64,000 bases of DNA. Origin: Schistosoma haematobium. Taxonomy: Eukaryota; Platyhelminthes; Trematoda; Strigeidida; Schistosomatidae. Positions 1 to 13,600 of this stretch are shown here, piece by piece; positions within the stretch are counted from its first letter, which is position 1, and each line of letters starts with the position of its first letter. Position numbers and translations under genes: made by a program. The stretch lies in the NCBI RefSeq assembly GCF_000699445.3, contig NC_067196.1:33996616-34060615 (forward strand), in the 5' to 3' direction. The notes beneath the pieces are model-generated. The model did no database searches. It was not told the origin of the DNA and worked only from the letters and a program-made list of their open reading frames with translations.

Positions 1-1392
1 TAAGTTAGATGATTAATAAAAAGTAATGCTAAAAAACTGAGTTATAAATCTTTGTTTTACCATGCCACAGTTATTTTACTGATGTACATCGAACAGAGAT
101 TAGAAAATAATACTACTAAATTTGAAATATTTAACAATATACAGTTAAAAGTTTTATGTGAATTAATTGTATATAGTCTGCTTACTTATCAAAAAATGTA
201 ACAAGAAATTCTAGTTTTGGTGGAGATGAAATGACAAATCATATTTTTTTAATACATAGGTTGATACCAGTACGTTTGTTCCGTGATAACACAGTTTTCG
301 TGGATTATCTTAAGTAAATGAAATGTTAGTGAGGGTTTATAATTTCCTATTTTTGATATTTAGGACTGCGTTTGATCAGTCTGAGATGACTAGTTTGGAT
401 CCTGAACAGGTTTCTGTGATATAGTATTTCGTTTAAGATCCTCACATATTTTTGATAGTGGCTAACATTTCAATTCAGGATGCCCAATGAAATGTCATTG
501 TAAACATCGATACCAGATTGAAGCCATGTAAATCTGACGAGTCAAAAACTGAACAAAATACACATTTTGAATGTCATTGCTAGTCCTAATCTGTGAAATA
601 CTGTACAACAGCTATGAACTCTTACTTTTGAGTGTAACGATGCTGATATAGAAAGCAAATTAATACCAAAATAGCTCACAGTCAATAAGCATTATTCATG
701 AAATTACCAAGAAGCGATTAAGAAAGTACACTAATATCACTACGAAGGTATGTGACTTTGACAGGACTAGCATTAAAGTTGTATACCATTAAAGATATTA
801 GAGATTATTAATTGTCAGAAATATTTATTTAATGGGATTCCAATACTGAATTTGATCATATAAATAAAGACAGGGAAAATAACATTAGAATAATTAATAT
901 TTGAAATAGTGTGAGCCATTATTACATTGTATTCAAAATGTGAATTTGGTGTATAGAATACATAATAATTACAAGGTTTAGAAGCTGACAAGTACTTCTT
1001 AGTACCTTGTATTTTATTCATTTTCTTAAATTTCTTTAAATTGTTTTCTTCTTTTAGTGCTATATAAGTAAACACTAGTTTATAATGATTTTTAGAGTAA
1101 TGTTAAATCAGTTAATACTGATGTCAGTTATCTTAAATTTTCTGAAAAAGAAATGACTGAATTTGTTAAAGTTAACTGGCATAGATCACTTCATATTTAA
1201 TTCACAATGATCGAGTCTTACAAATCGTTGACCAACAGATAGATGTATATTTTCTTTTATTATTTCTCAATAATACAAAAATCACAATGAAATTGTTATA
1301 CTTTCACTCAATTAAAAAGATGTATTTTAGCTTATTATTTATATCGACTAAATTTTGTATACTTCAAATAATCCTTTTAACGTTATTATCAG
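1..1392 (+). other. Receptor intron, no exon recognised
   Basis: AT-rich. Apart from the short repeat relic at 361-400, nothing with codon structure or splice sites fits the missing upstream flytrap exons. Confidence 0.5.
361..400 (+). repeat. Short relic of the AGGACTGC-TGATCAGTCT repeat end
   Basis: TTAGGACTGCGTTTGATCAG followed by TCTGAGATGA resembles the ends seen at 30345 and 51770. It is only about 25 bases long, so it could be coincidental. Confidence 0.5.
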
Positions 1393-1639
1393 TTAATATC
1401 CTGTTAGTAACATCATATACTGCAAGTCTGGCCGTTAGTGAGCTTCTTAAATGGAATCAATCGGATCTTGATCGATTTCTTTGGATTGGTACAAATGGTC
1501 TTATCTCAACTTTCAGAGAATTATATCTAACTGAAGATTTAGATCCAGTGTATGCAAAACATTTCCATGGATTTAAAAAGTTTATCTTAGTTCTACCACA
1601 TTTAACGGAAGAGAAGAATATGAAAAACTATTCAATTAA
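1393..1639 (+). CDS. mGluR-like exon 1 in window: flytrap lobe 2
   Basis: Encodes about 82 residues starting VNILLVTSY and including FLWIGTNG, the counterpart of the mGluR G-S-D-G-W strand, then KFILVLPHL, the counterpart of the 'G-A-I-T-hydrophobic' strand. The acceptor is chosen at TTATCAG/TT (1391-1392). An alternative AG at 1406-1407 would shift the frame. The donor is AA/GTATGT at 1640. It ends in phase 2, and the first base of the next exon completes an Asn codon. The reading frame is open further left to an ATG at 1287, but that part looks like pyrimidine-rich intron, not a true N-terminus. Confidence 0.5.
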
Positions 1640-4600
1640 GTATGTCACGTGAATAGTACTTTATAGAGAAATTAAAGATCCTTTTTACATAAAAGTAACT
1701 TTAAACTCAAATGTTACTTAAGATTATGTTTTAAAAGTTGTCATTCTTATTTCCAGTGGTTGTACTTATCATTCCCCTTTTCTAGAGTGTCCACGAATGA
1801 CTAAAAATAGACGTCAGGATTTGACAGAATAGTGTTATATGTTTATCTTTCAATCTTTGAATGTATTTAGTGCTAGTTTTACTTTTTAACCATCTTGCCC
1901 TATAGATCGAGACTAACGCTAAATAAGTTTTGTTAATATTAAGATCTGAAAGCTTAATTGTTTAGAATATGTTGTTTAATTTCTTGAGAAGATAAGTTTG
2001 TGAGTTAATAAAGATCAGGGTTTATACGAGTGAATATATACGAATGAGTTGTCATTTTCCATCTACTTAGGTTTTTATTTTTTTAAATTTATTGAATTTG
2101 TTCCTTGTGATAATATCAAATGATTAGGAAGTAATGTGTAATAATTTCTATAGCACTTCCGATATCAAATAAAACCAGAAAACTGCCTCACTCCCAAACA
2201 AATTCAGCTTATTTGAAGTTATAAATTTTTATTCCAGTTAGCAAAATCATTATCAATGGCTTATGGTTAAGTACGTAAAATGATTTAAAGAAAATACGAA
2301 TTCGAAATGGTTCAAAGAATAGTACTTAGTTCATCAAGAGAAAGGAAGTCATTAATTGAATTTAATAAATATATGGACATAAGAAATAGTTGAAACAACA
2401 AATTCAGATATAAATACATAGACTGAATTACTAAAATGGACATAGTATAAGTGTGTGTCATTACCTTCAAGTTATTTCTTTCCAAGTGTGAACCAATCAG
2501 TGTGTCTTTAAATGAATCTATTGAATGGATGCTTCTTTATCAAATGTGCTAGTACCTTGATTAAATGCAGGGCAAGCAATACTTACTTGCGGAGCTCGAT
2601 TACCGAAAAATAACAATCACTTTAGTTGTGAAAACTAAATGTCAAGGTATAAACACTTAAATAAGGAACTATTAAATTAGTGTGTGTAATAATTTCAATA
2701 GGTTAATAGATAGCTTTTTAATTCAAAAGTTACTGGTAATGTGTTTGAGTTTGAATAAAAATGATGTCAGTGTGATGGATATATTTCTCTCTGACAACAT
2801 GAATGAAACAGTTACTCTAAGTCACACTGTTGGCCACTATGAAAATGATATGAGATAATGTTTTATATAATAATTTAGCATTATGACATGATGTTAAAGA
2901 TTATGAAAGAATAGTATCTAAAGTATGAATGTGGAGAAAACCATTTGATGAGTGCAAAATGATAGTATGGATATGTTTCTATAACGATTCAAACGGAAAT
3001 AACTGAAATATACTACTGTTTGGTCAGTAATTAAACCCTTATTAATCCTATCATTTTTAGTTAGTATTACTGAAATGTATTAAAATGTTTGCAAGCTAGT
3101 TGAATGGTACAATTGTTACAAGCCGCATAAATAAAGCAACTGGATCAGAAAAATCGGTATTTTGGTTACCTGAATACATAGTAATCAGATCACATAATTA
3201 ACAGAAAAGCGTAAATTATTTAAACTGTAGCGTGAGTTTGTAACGTGGTTGGTATTAAAAATAACAATACATTTTATTGTTCTGTGATCACCCAAAACTG
3301 GTAGTCGTGAACGAATTTCATTAACAATTCTTTATCAATGTATGAGTTGGTGTTCATTATTATAATTGCCTTTGTTGGATTGGCCACAGTACATAATAGC
3401 AGTACTTAAATATTTTAGTTTATTTATCCCTATTCGAATGGTTTTTCGAGCTGTTTTCAAATTAACTAATTTGTAATTAATTAATTTGTAATAATTCTTT
3501 AAAAATATAGCTTAAAAAGGACATTTAATTTAACGAGCTGGACAAAATCTTACTTAATGGAATTTTGTGGCTGCTTACCAAACGTAATTGATTCAAATAA
3601 TTTTACTGGTCAACTTTGTAATGCCAAAGATGAACATGAATGCTTATCATATCTTTATAGAGGTATGTTTTTGAAGAACTTGTAGAAAAGATTCTATGAT
3701 AAACATAACTGAACACTGAAAACTTTACATACTCCCAATATTTAATCAATAGATATCGATTGACCTATAATTAAATCAGTTAGGACTTGAATAATTAATG
3801 AGAATGATAACCAGTGTCCTCGGAGAGCCTTCGTCATTACCAATAAACCACTGGCCAAGGAATAAGTTTTATGTTACACAAGCTGAATAAAAAGTTGATC
3901 CAATATATCGATTTTATCTATTAAGTGATTAATTTTATCTACTACATGACTTTAGATGGAGTTTTTGGCTTAAAATATGACAACGTATCACTCAGTTTAT
4001 TTTGTTCGAAGAAATCTGTTGGATTAGGCTGAGTACAATTAATTCCAACATGAACAAAGATTTCTCCAGAGTTCTCATTGAGGTTCTTATCCTACTACAC
4101 CGAAATGCAGTGATAATAATAAAGTTCTACTAGTCATTCTATTTTCAAAATATCGGCTAAAATATTTCTGTTTTTCAGAGAAGTAGGAAAACAACCAAAT
4201 ATTCCTTAAAAATATTTTTATTAGGTGTTGCTTATTTTATAAATCAACTGATTCAATTTAAAGATTGATAATACACACCATAAAGGGAGTTGTGCACGAA
4301 ATTTCCTAGCCGTACGCATTTCATCAACAAATATTCGATTTATCACTGCTTGATTCCCTTGTTACTTGACTTTTCTTTCATATGAAGATTCAATTTATTA
4401 TGTACCTCAAGTAGTCAACTCTGTGTATGCAATAGCAAATGCATTAAAAGAAGTATTTACGCAGTATCCAATGTTGAAATGGCATCATAAATCCCGTGAT
4501 AAAACGAGAAGGTTGCTTCTAAGTAAATTACAAAAATGTCAATTTGAAGGTAAACAATTTGAGTAAATAATATCATTGACGAATTTATTTAATATACTTT

Positions 4601-7600
4601 ATTTTCAACGTTAACTATTAGACTTCAATTAAAGGATGGCTATTTTAATCTAGATTTATATGGAATATATGGTTTTTATTTTCAATTTGCCCATATTTCT
4701 GTTCGTTATCATAACAGATATATGGTAGTAAATCATATAAGCACCTTTAGTTAGTCTAATTATATGTCAACAAATGAGATTTGAACGAAAGATACCTTAA
4801 CTTAATCAATCAGCTTCAGGAAGAAACCATAGACAAAGATTAATTGAAGATCCACTACAAATCAAGTAACAATAGACTTGTGCAATCACCATTCTATACA
4901 AAGACAATCCATGATCGTCAAATTTTGTGTAAAGTTCTGTCATACTAGTTTGTGAAGCAGAGATCCAGTGGTCAGTATTTTCTACTTCAGGTAACTTATA
5001 ATTTGTCTCAATCTTGATCTTGCATTATTCATGAAGTACGGTATCAATCCTGCCTTGATTAACTCGAAAGCTCAGTTTCTAAATGAAACTTTGAGAAATA
5101 TCCGTGAATATTATTTAGAGATTTTTCTCAGAACTTATTAATTTTGAGTTGTTTTCTAGTTAATGTAAAATATTGATATTGAGAATGTCCACCTACTTAC
5201 TAGGGCTAAATGAAGGTTATAAAGCAGTGTGAGGAATTACAATTATGATTTACAGTTGATGGTTAGGGTTTAGAACTAGATTTAGGGTTTTCATCAAGAA
5301 CTGACACCAGCTAAATTTTCAAAACGCTATTCAGCTAAATGAGTGCTTGAATTTCGCGCCCAAATCCAAGACCTGTTATCTTATATTTAATTGGTTCCTC
5401 CTTAAATTAGAGTCTGGCCGATACCTGTTTATAATTATCCATATTTTTGAGTCTGTAAGCCTCAAATGAATTACTTGTTTTTATGATAAGTGGAAATGAA
5501 AACTCATAGACTACTTCTGACTTTCATTTTTATCCTTGTTCAAACAATGGTTATTATCAGTTTGGTTACATTTATTCATTCCAGTGATTTTATTAACCTA
5601 TTTGTGATGTGAGGACATTTATTATGCTTTTGCTACTCTACTGTTTGTGGATGATAAGATATAAAGCCCGTCAACTAAAAGATATCCTGTTCGTTAAATA
5701 AGTGATGGCTATTATTATGAAGTACTCTATTTTGCATAACAATATAAATACTGAATTCATGGCTAATGAGTTCGAAAGACAGTGATATCATAAACGCTCG
5801 TATGAAGGTACATGTAAACGATATGTATCAAGTTTGTCTGAACTTTAATCACCAATATATAATTAATTCGAAGATTCATTTGGTGTGACTATACTTATAT
5901 AGTAACAAAGGCTGGCCGAAATTTCAAACAATCACAGTAAAACTATCCGTTGAAAAAACCAGTAAAAGAGCTTCTTACACGTTTTTGAACACTTACAGGT
6001 TTTGACAATGAATTGTTTTCATTCTTCGATAACCGAAATGGTCAACCGAATTTCACAATATTAACTTTTGTGCCAAATACATTTAAATGGAAAGTATTGG
6101 CTCAGTATGATGAAACAAGATCTCCGAGTAAGTGACGTCAATTGCAAACAGCATTTTCATTTCTATTTTGAACATAATTAAACTTTCAGTAAAAGAAATT
6201 TCTGCCTAGATATTTAGAGAAAATTGTGTCAGGGCAAGAAATATTTCATGTTAATTAGCCTTTCACTATATGTGTTTTACAGATAAGACAAACGTCATGG
6301 TTTGTTACAATTTCTTTTATTATGACCTAGCTATTCCTTAGTAGTAGTGGTCTTGGCCACCAATCCACTCGGCAAGCCCCCAAATCAGAACACGTTTGAG
6401 CAGGAACGAAATTATATTCCAAATAACAAGAGTAGATGGAATTAGGAGCACTATAAGAGATACGTAAGTATATTATAGTTTTTACATGAGAAGATACTAG
6501 CCTTCTCCAAGTATCGACTAGCGCTGATTGGACATGAAATAGACAATCAGAGTGCACCAAAACAATCGTGCATAGAACATGTTTTAATCTATGGGTTGAT
6601 ATGTACTGACATTTTATATCAATGTTTTTTTCGGTTCAGATTCTTTTGAATAAAAAATACTGATTATTGAAGGTAAACATTATGGTAAATGAAGTTTGCA
6701 CGACATCCAAGTGTTTCAATTAATCAATGGGTGGTAAGGAGAATATTTCACAATAGGTGTGATCAGGTGGTACCAAATATACAGTAAGAATAGAGAGATC
6801 ATTAAAAATAAGAGTAAGGAAGGATTCAAGGAATGAAAAATGAAATATGAATAACACCTGTTTCAATAAATCTTCAGTCTAAATTAGTAGCCAAAGTAAC
6901 AAAGTGGTTGGACCAAAGGTACCGACTTGTTTCAATAGTTCAAATATACATGGCGTTAGAAGTACGTAGTAGATATATACCACAACATAAGATAAAAAGG
7001 GTCGTGTTGAGAAGAAATTTTAGAAGGTTGTTCTCATACATTATTCACTTTATCTATTACCCGACCATTTATAGCGACTAATCTCGTTTAATCTAATATT
7101 CAATGCTCATCTAACACTTTTGGTGAGTTTGTAGTATGGTCACCAGTCAAACTGAGATGACATTACAGTTCACGTTGTATAATATTCAGTGTTTGGAAGC
7201 TCGTCAGTAAAAAGATTATTTACAATATGAATTATTACTTCTGTCTTATTAGATTAAATGAAAAATTAAGTCCAATTAGTTGGTTACTTCATTTATCTGC
7301 TTTTCTTATAATGTAGACAAAGCAACTTCATTTCTTAATTTAATATACTTCGAGATTCAAAAACAGTTTAATTGATGTAACAAATACTATCTGAATAACC
7401 ACATCATGAATAAGAATAAATTATTAAAGTTCGACCTCAGAAGAAGCCTTGTTTCTGCGAATAAGTATTGCTTAGAATCAACAATATGATTGTTTATGTA
7501 ATTTTATTCATAGTAGTAAAGAGTGACTATAGAATAATATTGATATAAATATGGATTTCGGAGACGATGATTTATGGACGTCCTTTGAGTGATGCTAGGC

Positions 7601-10600
7601 TGACCTTGAGAGTATTCACTTAATAACGAGAACCAAATGAGGGTTATAAACCTATGCGAGGAATTATAATTATAATTTACAGTTGATGATTAAGGTTAAG
7701 AATGAGATTTAGGGTTTTTATCACGAACTAATATCAGCTACAATGCCAAAACTTTATTTATTCAAATAGATGAGTGAATTTCACGACAAAATTCCAAACC
7801 CGTTATCTTATACATGATTGGTTCGTCCATAAATTTATAGTCTCGTCTTTCTGAATTTTAAATGTGCAATAGTGAAAGATATCATTTAATCTACAACACA
7901 TACTGAAATTAAGTCAACTATGCTTCAAATCACTTGAATGCAGAAATAAGTACCATAATTTTTTAAAGGAAATATTCACTGTCCTGAACACTGACTTCAT
8001 TTCAGTGAAAATGAAAAACATAAAAGATGAAAACAATAATTATACTCAGTATGTTTTCATTATCATTTTTAACTTCAAAATTGATTGGTTTTTTTAATGT
8101 AATTTACTGTTAGGTTTTTGTAATTATTAATTCAATAGCATTAACAATTGAGTTTCTTTGTTTAATATACACTCCTGGTTTAAATATTTAGTCTGATCTC
8201 GAAATTCAAAATGTTGTGATCTAATCAGTAATGTTTGATCGACCGAAATTAGTTATTACATAAACGGACTTATATGTTTCTTATTTCGAAAAAAGATTTG
8301 TTCATTATTTTTCATGAAATAAAATGGTTCCTTTATAATTGACAGGGTTTTACTATATCAATGAGAATATTTCATCTTATATTCAAGAAACTATTCCAGA
8401 ATCTGTATGTTCTAAACCATGTAATGTTGGTCAAATAAAACGTATTGATTGGGGTCGTTCTTGTTGTTGGATTTGTATAAATTGTTCATCTCAACAAATT
8501 GTAACTTCAGTAGATTTGAATAAAAATCCTAAAAATATAATAAATAACAATGTTACTAATAAAAACAAAAGTAATCCAATGGCATCTCCTATGTGTCAAT
8601 TTTGTAGTCCTGGTTATAGGCCAAATAAAAATCAAACAAAGTGTCAACTATTACCAATAAAATATATGTCAATATATGAAAAAGTTGCACAAAGTTCCGT
8701 TGGAATATCATCAACTGGTTTAATTCTATGTTTCATTGTATCAATTATTTGCATTAAATATTGGCAAACACCAATAATCAAAGCATCTGGTAAAGAAACA
8801 TCTATTATATTATTTTTAGGCATTATATTATCCTATATATCAGGTGAATTAATTCTTGCATTATCTCCATCATTGTTTATTTGTAATTTTGCGATATTCT
8901 CTGTTGGATTTTGTATTACACTTACATATTCAGCCATTTTGGCTAGAAGTTCACGGATCAATTCTATATTTCAAGTAAGAATATTATTAATCCTTCCTGT
9001 CTAATATTACCAAAATAAGTATTATTTGTATAAATTAGTATATTGCAAACGGATATACAGTTAACTGACTTACTCAACTGCTTACACTGAATAAATCTCA
9101 TTATTCATCAATTATGACATATACTACTACTTAAAATACTCTAGTTGTTTACTTCACATCTATGATTTGTTCAGGATAAAAATTCACAAAATTCTAGTTC
9201 AATGAATTTGTCTCCAAGTTTTGACATTAACTTAATTGGTGAATAAATAAATGTTTAGCGTAACACTGAAACTGTCATTTTCAGAACTGCTTTGGATAAC
9301 AGTAGCTTTGAGTAATGAATATGACCAAATTGATCATTACTCCAAAGTTGCCAATTTGAATGAAAAATAAATGAAAATCGCGGTGCTTCATACACCGTTT
9401 TATACAACATTTTATTAGCATTTGTTGTCACATGGTGAACAATGATTCCTTAAGTTCGAATATTTATACTTAAGTGAAAGTGTCTACTGTTCACTGACAG
9501 ACAAAGATTTATGTATCTCGTTCCCAACAACATCATGGTATTAAACTTTGAAACGTCATGACTTTATTACAAGACTTTTTTGAATGGATTTATTAAACTC
9601 AATACGACAATTTAATTACACCATGCTCTTTATAGATGTACTCTAATGGGCCAACTTAATAACTTTTAAACATAAGCTTTGCATGAAGAACTCGAAAAAA
9701 TACTGCATCGGTTCTTACAAATCTCATCTATAAAACATACGATAATCAATTTTACTGAGTTAGAAGAAATATATAACGGAGAAGGTAGACACATTTCAAG
9801 ACGAGTCACAAATTCCACTGTCAAATAATTTTGATTATCATGTTACAAACAAAAGTGAATTATTCAAAGGAGATAATTAATGCAAACGAATTGACAGAAC
9901 TATAATTTATGAGCGAACCAATTAGATTTAACATAGTAACTGTTGGATTTCGGCAGACAATTTCATTTACGCATAAAGGTTAATAATATTCTGACATTGT
10001 AACTGATGACAATTTGTAATGAAAACTCTTATTCTAATTCCTTACCTTAACTCCTAATTTTTAAGCCTTATGTTAATTCGTTAAACTAATTCATAAACCA
10101 ATCTTAACTTTAGTAAGTGGTTGAAGTTTTCAATGGTCATTTAATATCACTAAACAGCCATCTACAAATTATATAGTTTCACTCACAAATTTCTTACTTA
10201 GAAGTTTGAATTCTAACTGCATAAATAGTCACAAATGTTTAACAGATTTAAATAATCGCACCAGGACAAATAGTTTATCTGAGAAATGTGATATTGGATG
10301 CCCAGGCGGCCTGCTTGAATATCTGGGCTACCTGTTCCTGCCATCTAAATATTTCAACAAGTTATTTGTTTCCTTGACATTATGTCAACTAATTGCATAA
10401 TCTATTCAGGTGAGTTTGTGGAAAGTTTACAACCTTTCGTTGTATAAGTTACAAAAATTTACAATCGGAGACATCATGATGGCTGGCAATATGCATTAAA
10501 AACAATGAACATTATTCAGATATCGATTTCTGAAATGTTAATATCTAACTGGAGGTCACTCAATATTTATCGTCAATATCGATGAAGAAATAAGAAGCAG

Positions 10601-13600
10601 AAACTCGCTGAAATACTTTGTGCTGAGAATTCTATATTGCACCAAAAATATAATGCTGAATAAAGCTAATAATAATAATAAATTATCTACGCTAATTGAT
10701 TACTGGAGTAATCATGTAAATTAAATTTTACTTAATGGAGAAACAACCAAACTTTGTTTACGCTGGGTAGAACGTATTCCCTTTGTTGCAGGATACTGCC
10801 AATAAATTATTCATCTGTCCATACACCTCTTGGAACTAAAAGTTATGTCAAATAATACAATTAATTACATATTGTTCGTAGATTTGAAAGTAAATACACA
10901 TATGATCTCCATATTCATATTCTTAAATTGATCAAACTGGGGTTCATGGACTGCCAATAGTTAAACATGAATAAATAAAGTCAAAACTAAAGATTAGCAT
11001 GTAGATTTAGTGTCGATTTATTGAATATGTCGGATTAATGGATAACTCTAAAAGAATATACTATTATGAATCAATTGTAACTAGGCCACCATGAGAAATC
11101 TAGAAGCACTGAACGGCCATTTCGTCCTATTGTGGGATTCCTCAGCGATGCTCATCCACAATCCCACTTCGCAAGATTCAAATCCAAAACCTACCAGTCT
11201 TGCACGCGAGCACTTAACTAATAGACTACTTAGCCGATATTCATGATCTCAACCATTACAAAACTGCTATACTATCCACAAAACTCCTTCTGATATTAAT
11301 ATACTATTAACTAATTTATTCTTTATTGTATTTACAAAAACGGTATCAATCGGTTGCTTTTTTTTCAAAAAAAATATTTCACTAGATAAATGAAATACAA
11401 CTGATGAAACCACAAAAAATCTCTGGTCAAAAGTCACAATTACTCATTATTGGTATATCATGTTTAATACAATTTATTATATTAATTATTATATGTAGTC
11501 TATCACCAACTATACCACAATTAATATTATCAGATTATGAATTAAATTCACAATTCAAAATTGATAAAAAGTCTATTACAATCTATGAAGATGATTATGT
11601 AACAAGAATTAATAAACATCAAAAACAATTAATATTACATGGATTACCAAATAATTTAATATTATGCTTTCCATATTTTGATATTAAACAAATTATAAGT
11701 ATATTTATACCATTTATATTAATGTGTTTAACAACTATATATGCTTATAAAATACGTAAAGTTCCAAGTGGATTTAATGAAGCAAGAGCATTAGCATTTG
11801 TTAATTATATTAATTTTATATGTTTTATTACAACACCTATACTTATGTATTATGCAAGTAAAACAATATTAGAATTAGTACCATTGAGTTTTTTATTAAT
11901 TTCTACTGCAACTAATGAATTCAGTGTGTTAATCTTGCCAAAGGTAATTGAGTTCATTTTTTTCTTTTATTGTTTCCTTATTTATTTTGATATATGATGT
12001 TCATGATAACAAGTATACTCATATATTACCATTTATGCTTTAAATTACTCATAAGTAGTTAAAAAATGTTTATAACATATTAGTGGTTCTAGATATTTTC
12101 AAGCGAGATTGATTTTCTCAATTGATTGATCATTGGGTGGTGATCAATGTCAGATCGAATGCTATCGACCAAGTTGAAATGTGGCCATCATTCTAGGAGA
12201 GTTGACACTGCGTGCACTATATTGAGATAAGATGGTGGTTGGAGGTAGTCAACAGGAAACCCTGGACTCGGGTGTCGTGCTATTTGGCACTCGTCAGTAA
12301 GGTGTACCTTTAATATTGAGGGAACCGATGCTCGGTCCCGTATCACCCAGCTCCATATCCAGAGATATTTTCACTGGGTTATCCGGGCCGCGACCGACCT
12401 CCTGTAGGACTGAGATGTAATCACAACTGATTGATCACTGGATGGTGATCAGGCCCGCACGACTAAAACAATGTATGGTCCAACATTTTACCTTATGTCC
12501 TTGTGATTTTTAATCTCTTCTAGTAAAATTCTACGTACTGGATATCGTTAAATGTATTGTACAACAGTTAAGAAAGGATATTAAGTGATAAGTGTTTTTA
12601 TGTGGTGTATTTTTATTGTCGTCATCAAGGTGTGCATGTAATCTTGAAAGAACCGGTGCTCCCTGACGGATTCGGTTTTCTTTTCATGAAAGACAAATAG
12701 TAATGTTTGACAAAGTATAGAACTTTAAACTGAATAGTATGAATACGGTATAGAGCTATGTGAACTGAATTTTCGATCAGCGATTTTGGTAATATTATAT
12801 ATAACTGAAAGTAATACGATTGTAGAAATGATAGATTTTAAATACATTTAACTTTTTATAGTTAACGGATGTTTAAAAACTATCGTTCCTCTTGGAAATT
12901 TCATTTAGTCAACCATAGTAATTCTATAATTAGGATGTAACAGATTTCTTAGACATACGAACAGCTCTTCTAAAGAAAAATATTAGCAATGAGGATACAA
13001 ATTTGCTATACAAATGAGTGTTAGTGATAATGGGATGTAACCATAGTGATTCCTTCCAGTGTTGACACAGTTGAATTATCGAGCATTGTGTAATTCTGAT
13101 GAGGAAAATTTAGGTAGCACTTTCGTTCTTAGTTATTTTTATTAAGGCGTTGAAGTATGATAGAGTTCCGACTAGTTCATTTATTGAGTATATAAAGCCA
13201 TTCCATTGGTACATTTAATAGTTTCATTAAATATTAGAAATACTTTTGAATTTCTCTTCGTGCTTTTTGACAAAAAACCACATTTGTACGTTTCAGCTAT
13301 TACTTACTTTCTGATTCTCTTGTCACCTGTCTGCTTTAAAAAAATGATAGTTTTGGTAGATCAAAATCTACATAAATATTTGTGAAACAAGCAAGTCACA
13401 TCAGAACGTTTCAAGGAGAACAGCAGATTCGCAGAAATGAAATGTTTAAATATTTAGCCTTCTATGAAATAATACAATAAAACGAATTGTTTGACCTGGT
13501 TTGTGTTTGATCATTGATGAGATAATTAATTCGATATGTTTTAAACCCAGAATACCCGTTTTCAGGTAGAAATTTTAATTATTATTTTTCTTCATCTTAA

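Larger units (their letters stand above)
8975..11385 (+). other. Receptor intron with one SINE
   Basis: Holds the SINE at 11082-11260. An open frame at 10206-10400 shows no family features. The rest is plain AT-rich sequence. Confidence 0.5.

Noticed and set aside
361..420. Possible exon between TTTAG and CAG/GTTTCT
   Set aside because: The sequence resembles a repeat end seen at 30.3 and 51.8 kb, and its translation does not match the missing flytrap region.
1287..1392. ATG-started extension giving a hydrophobic N-terminus before the first receptor exon
   Set aside because: It precedes a good splice acceptor and has no flytrap similarity; its hydrophobicity comes from T-rich intron sequence. 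A flytrap domain cannot start at this strand.
5200..5300. Interstitial telomere tract
   Set aside because: Only isolated TTAGG-like units occur, inside a dispersed repeat, not a tandem array.
10206..10400. 64-codon open frame in a receptor intron
   Set aside because: No splice sites fit the receptor phase at this place, and no family resemblance is seen.
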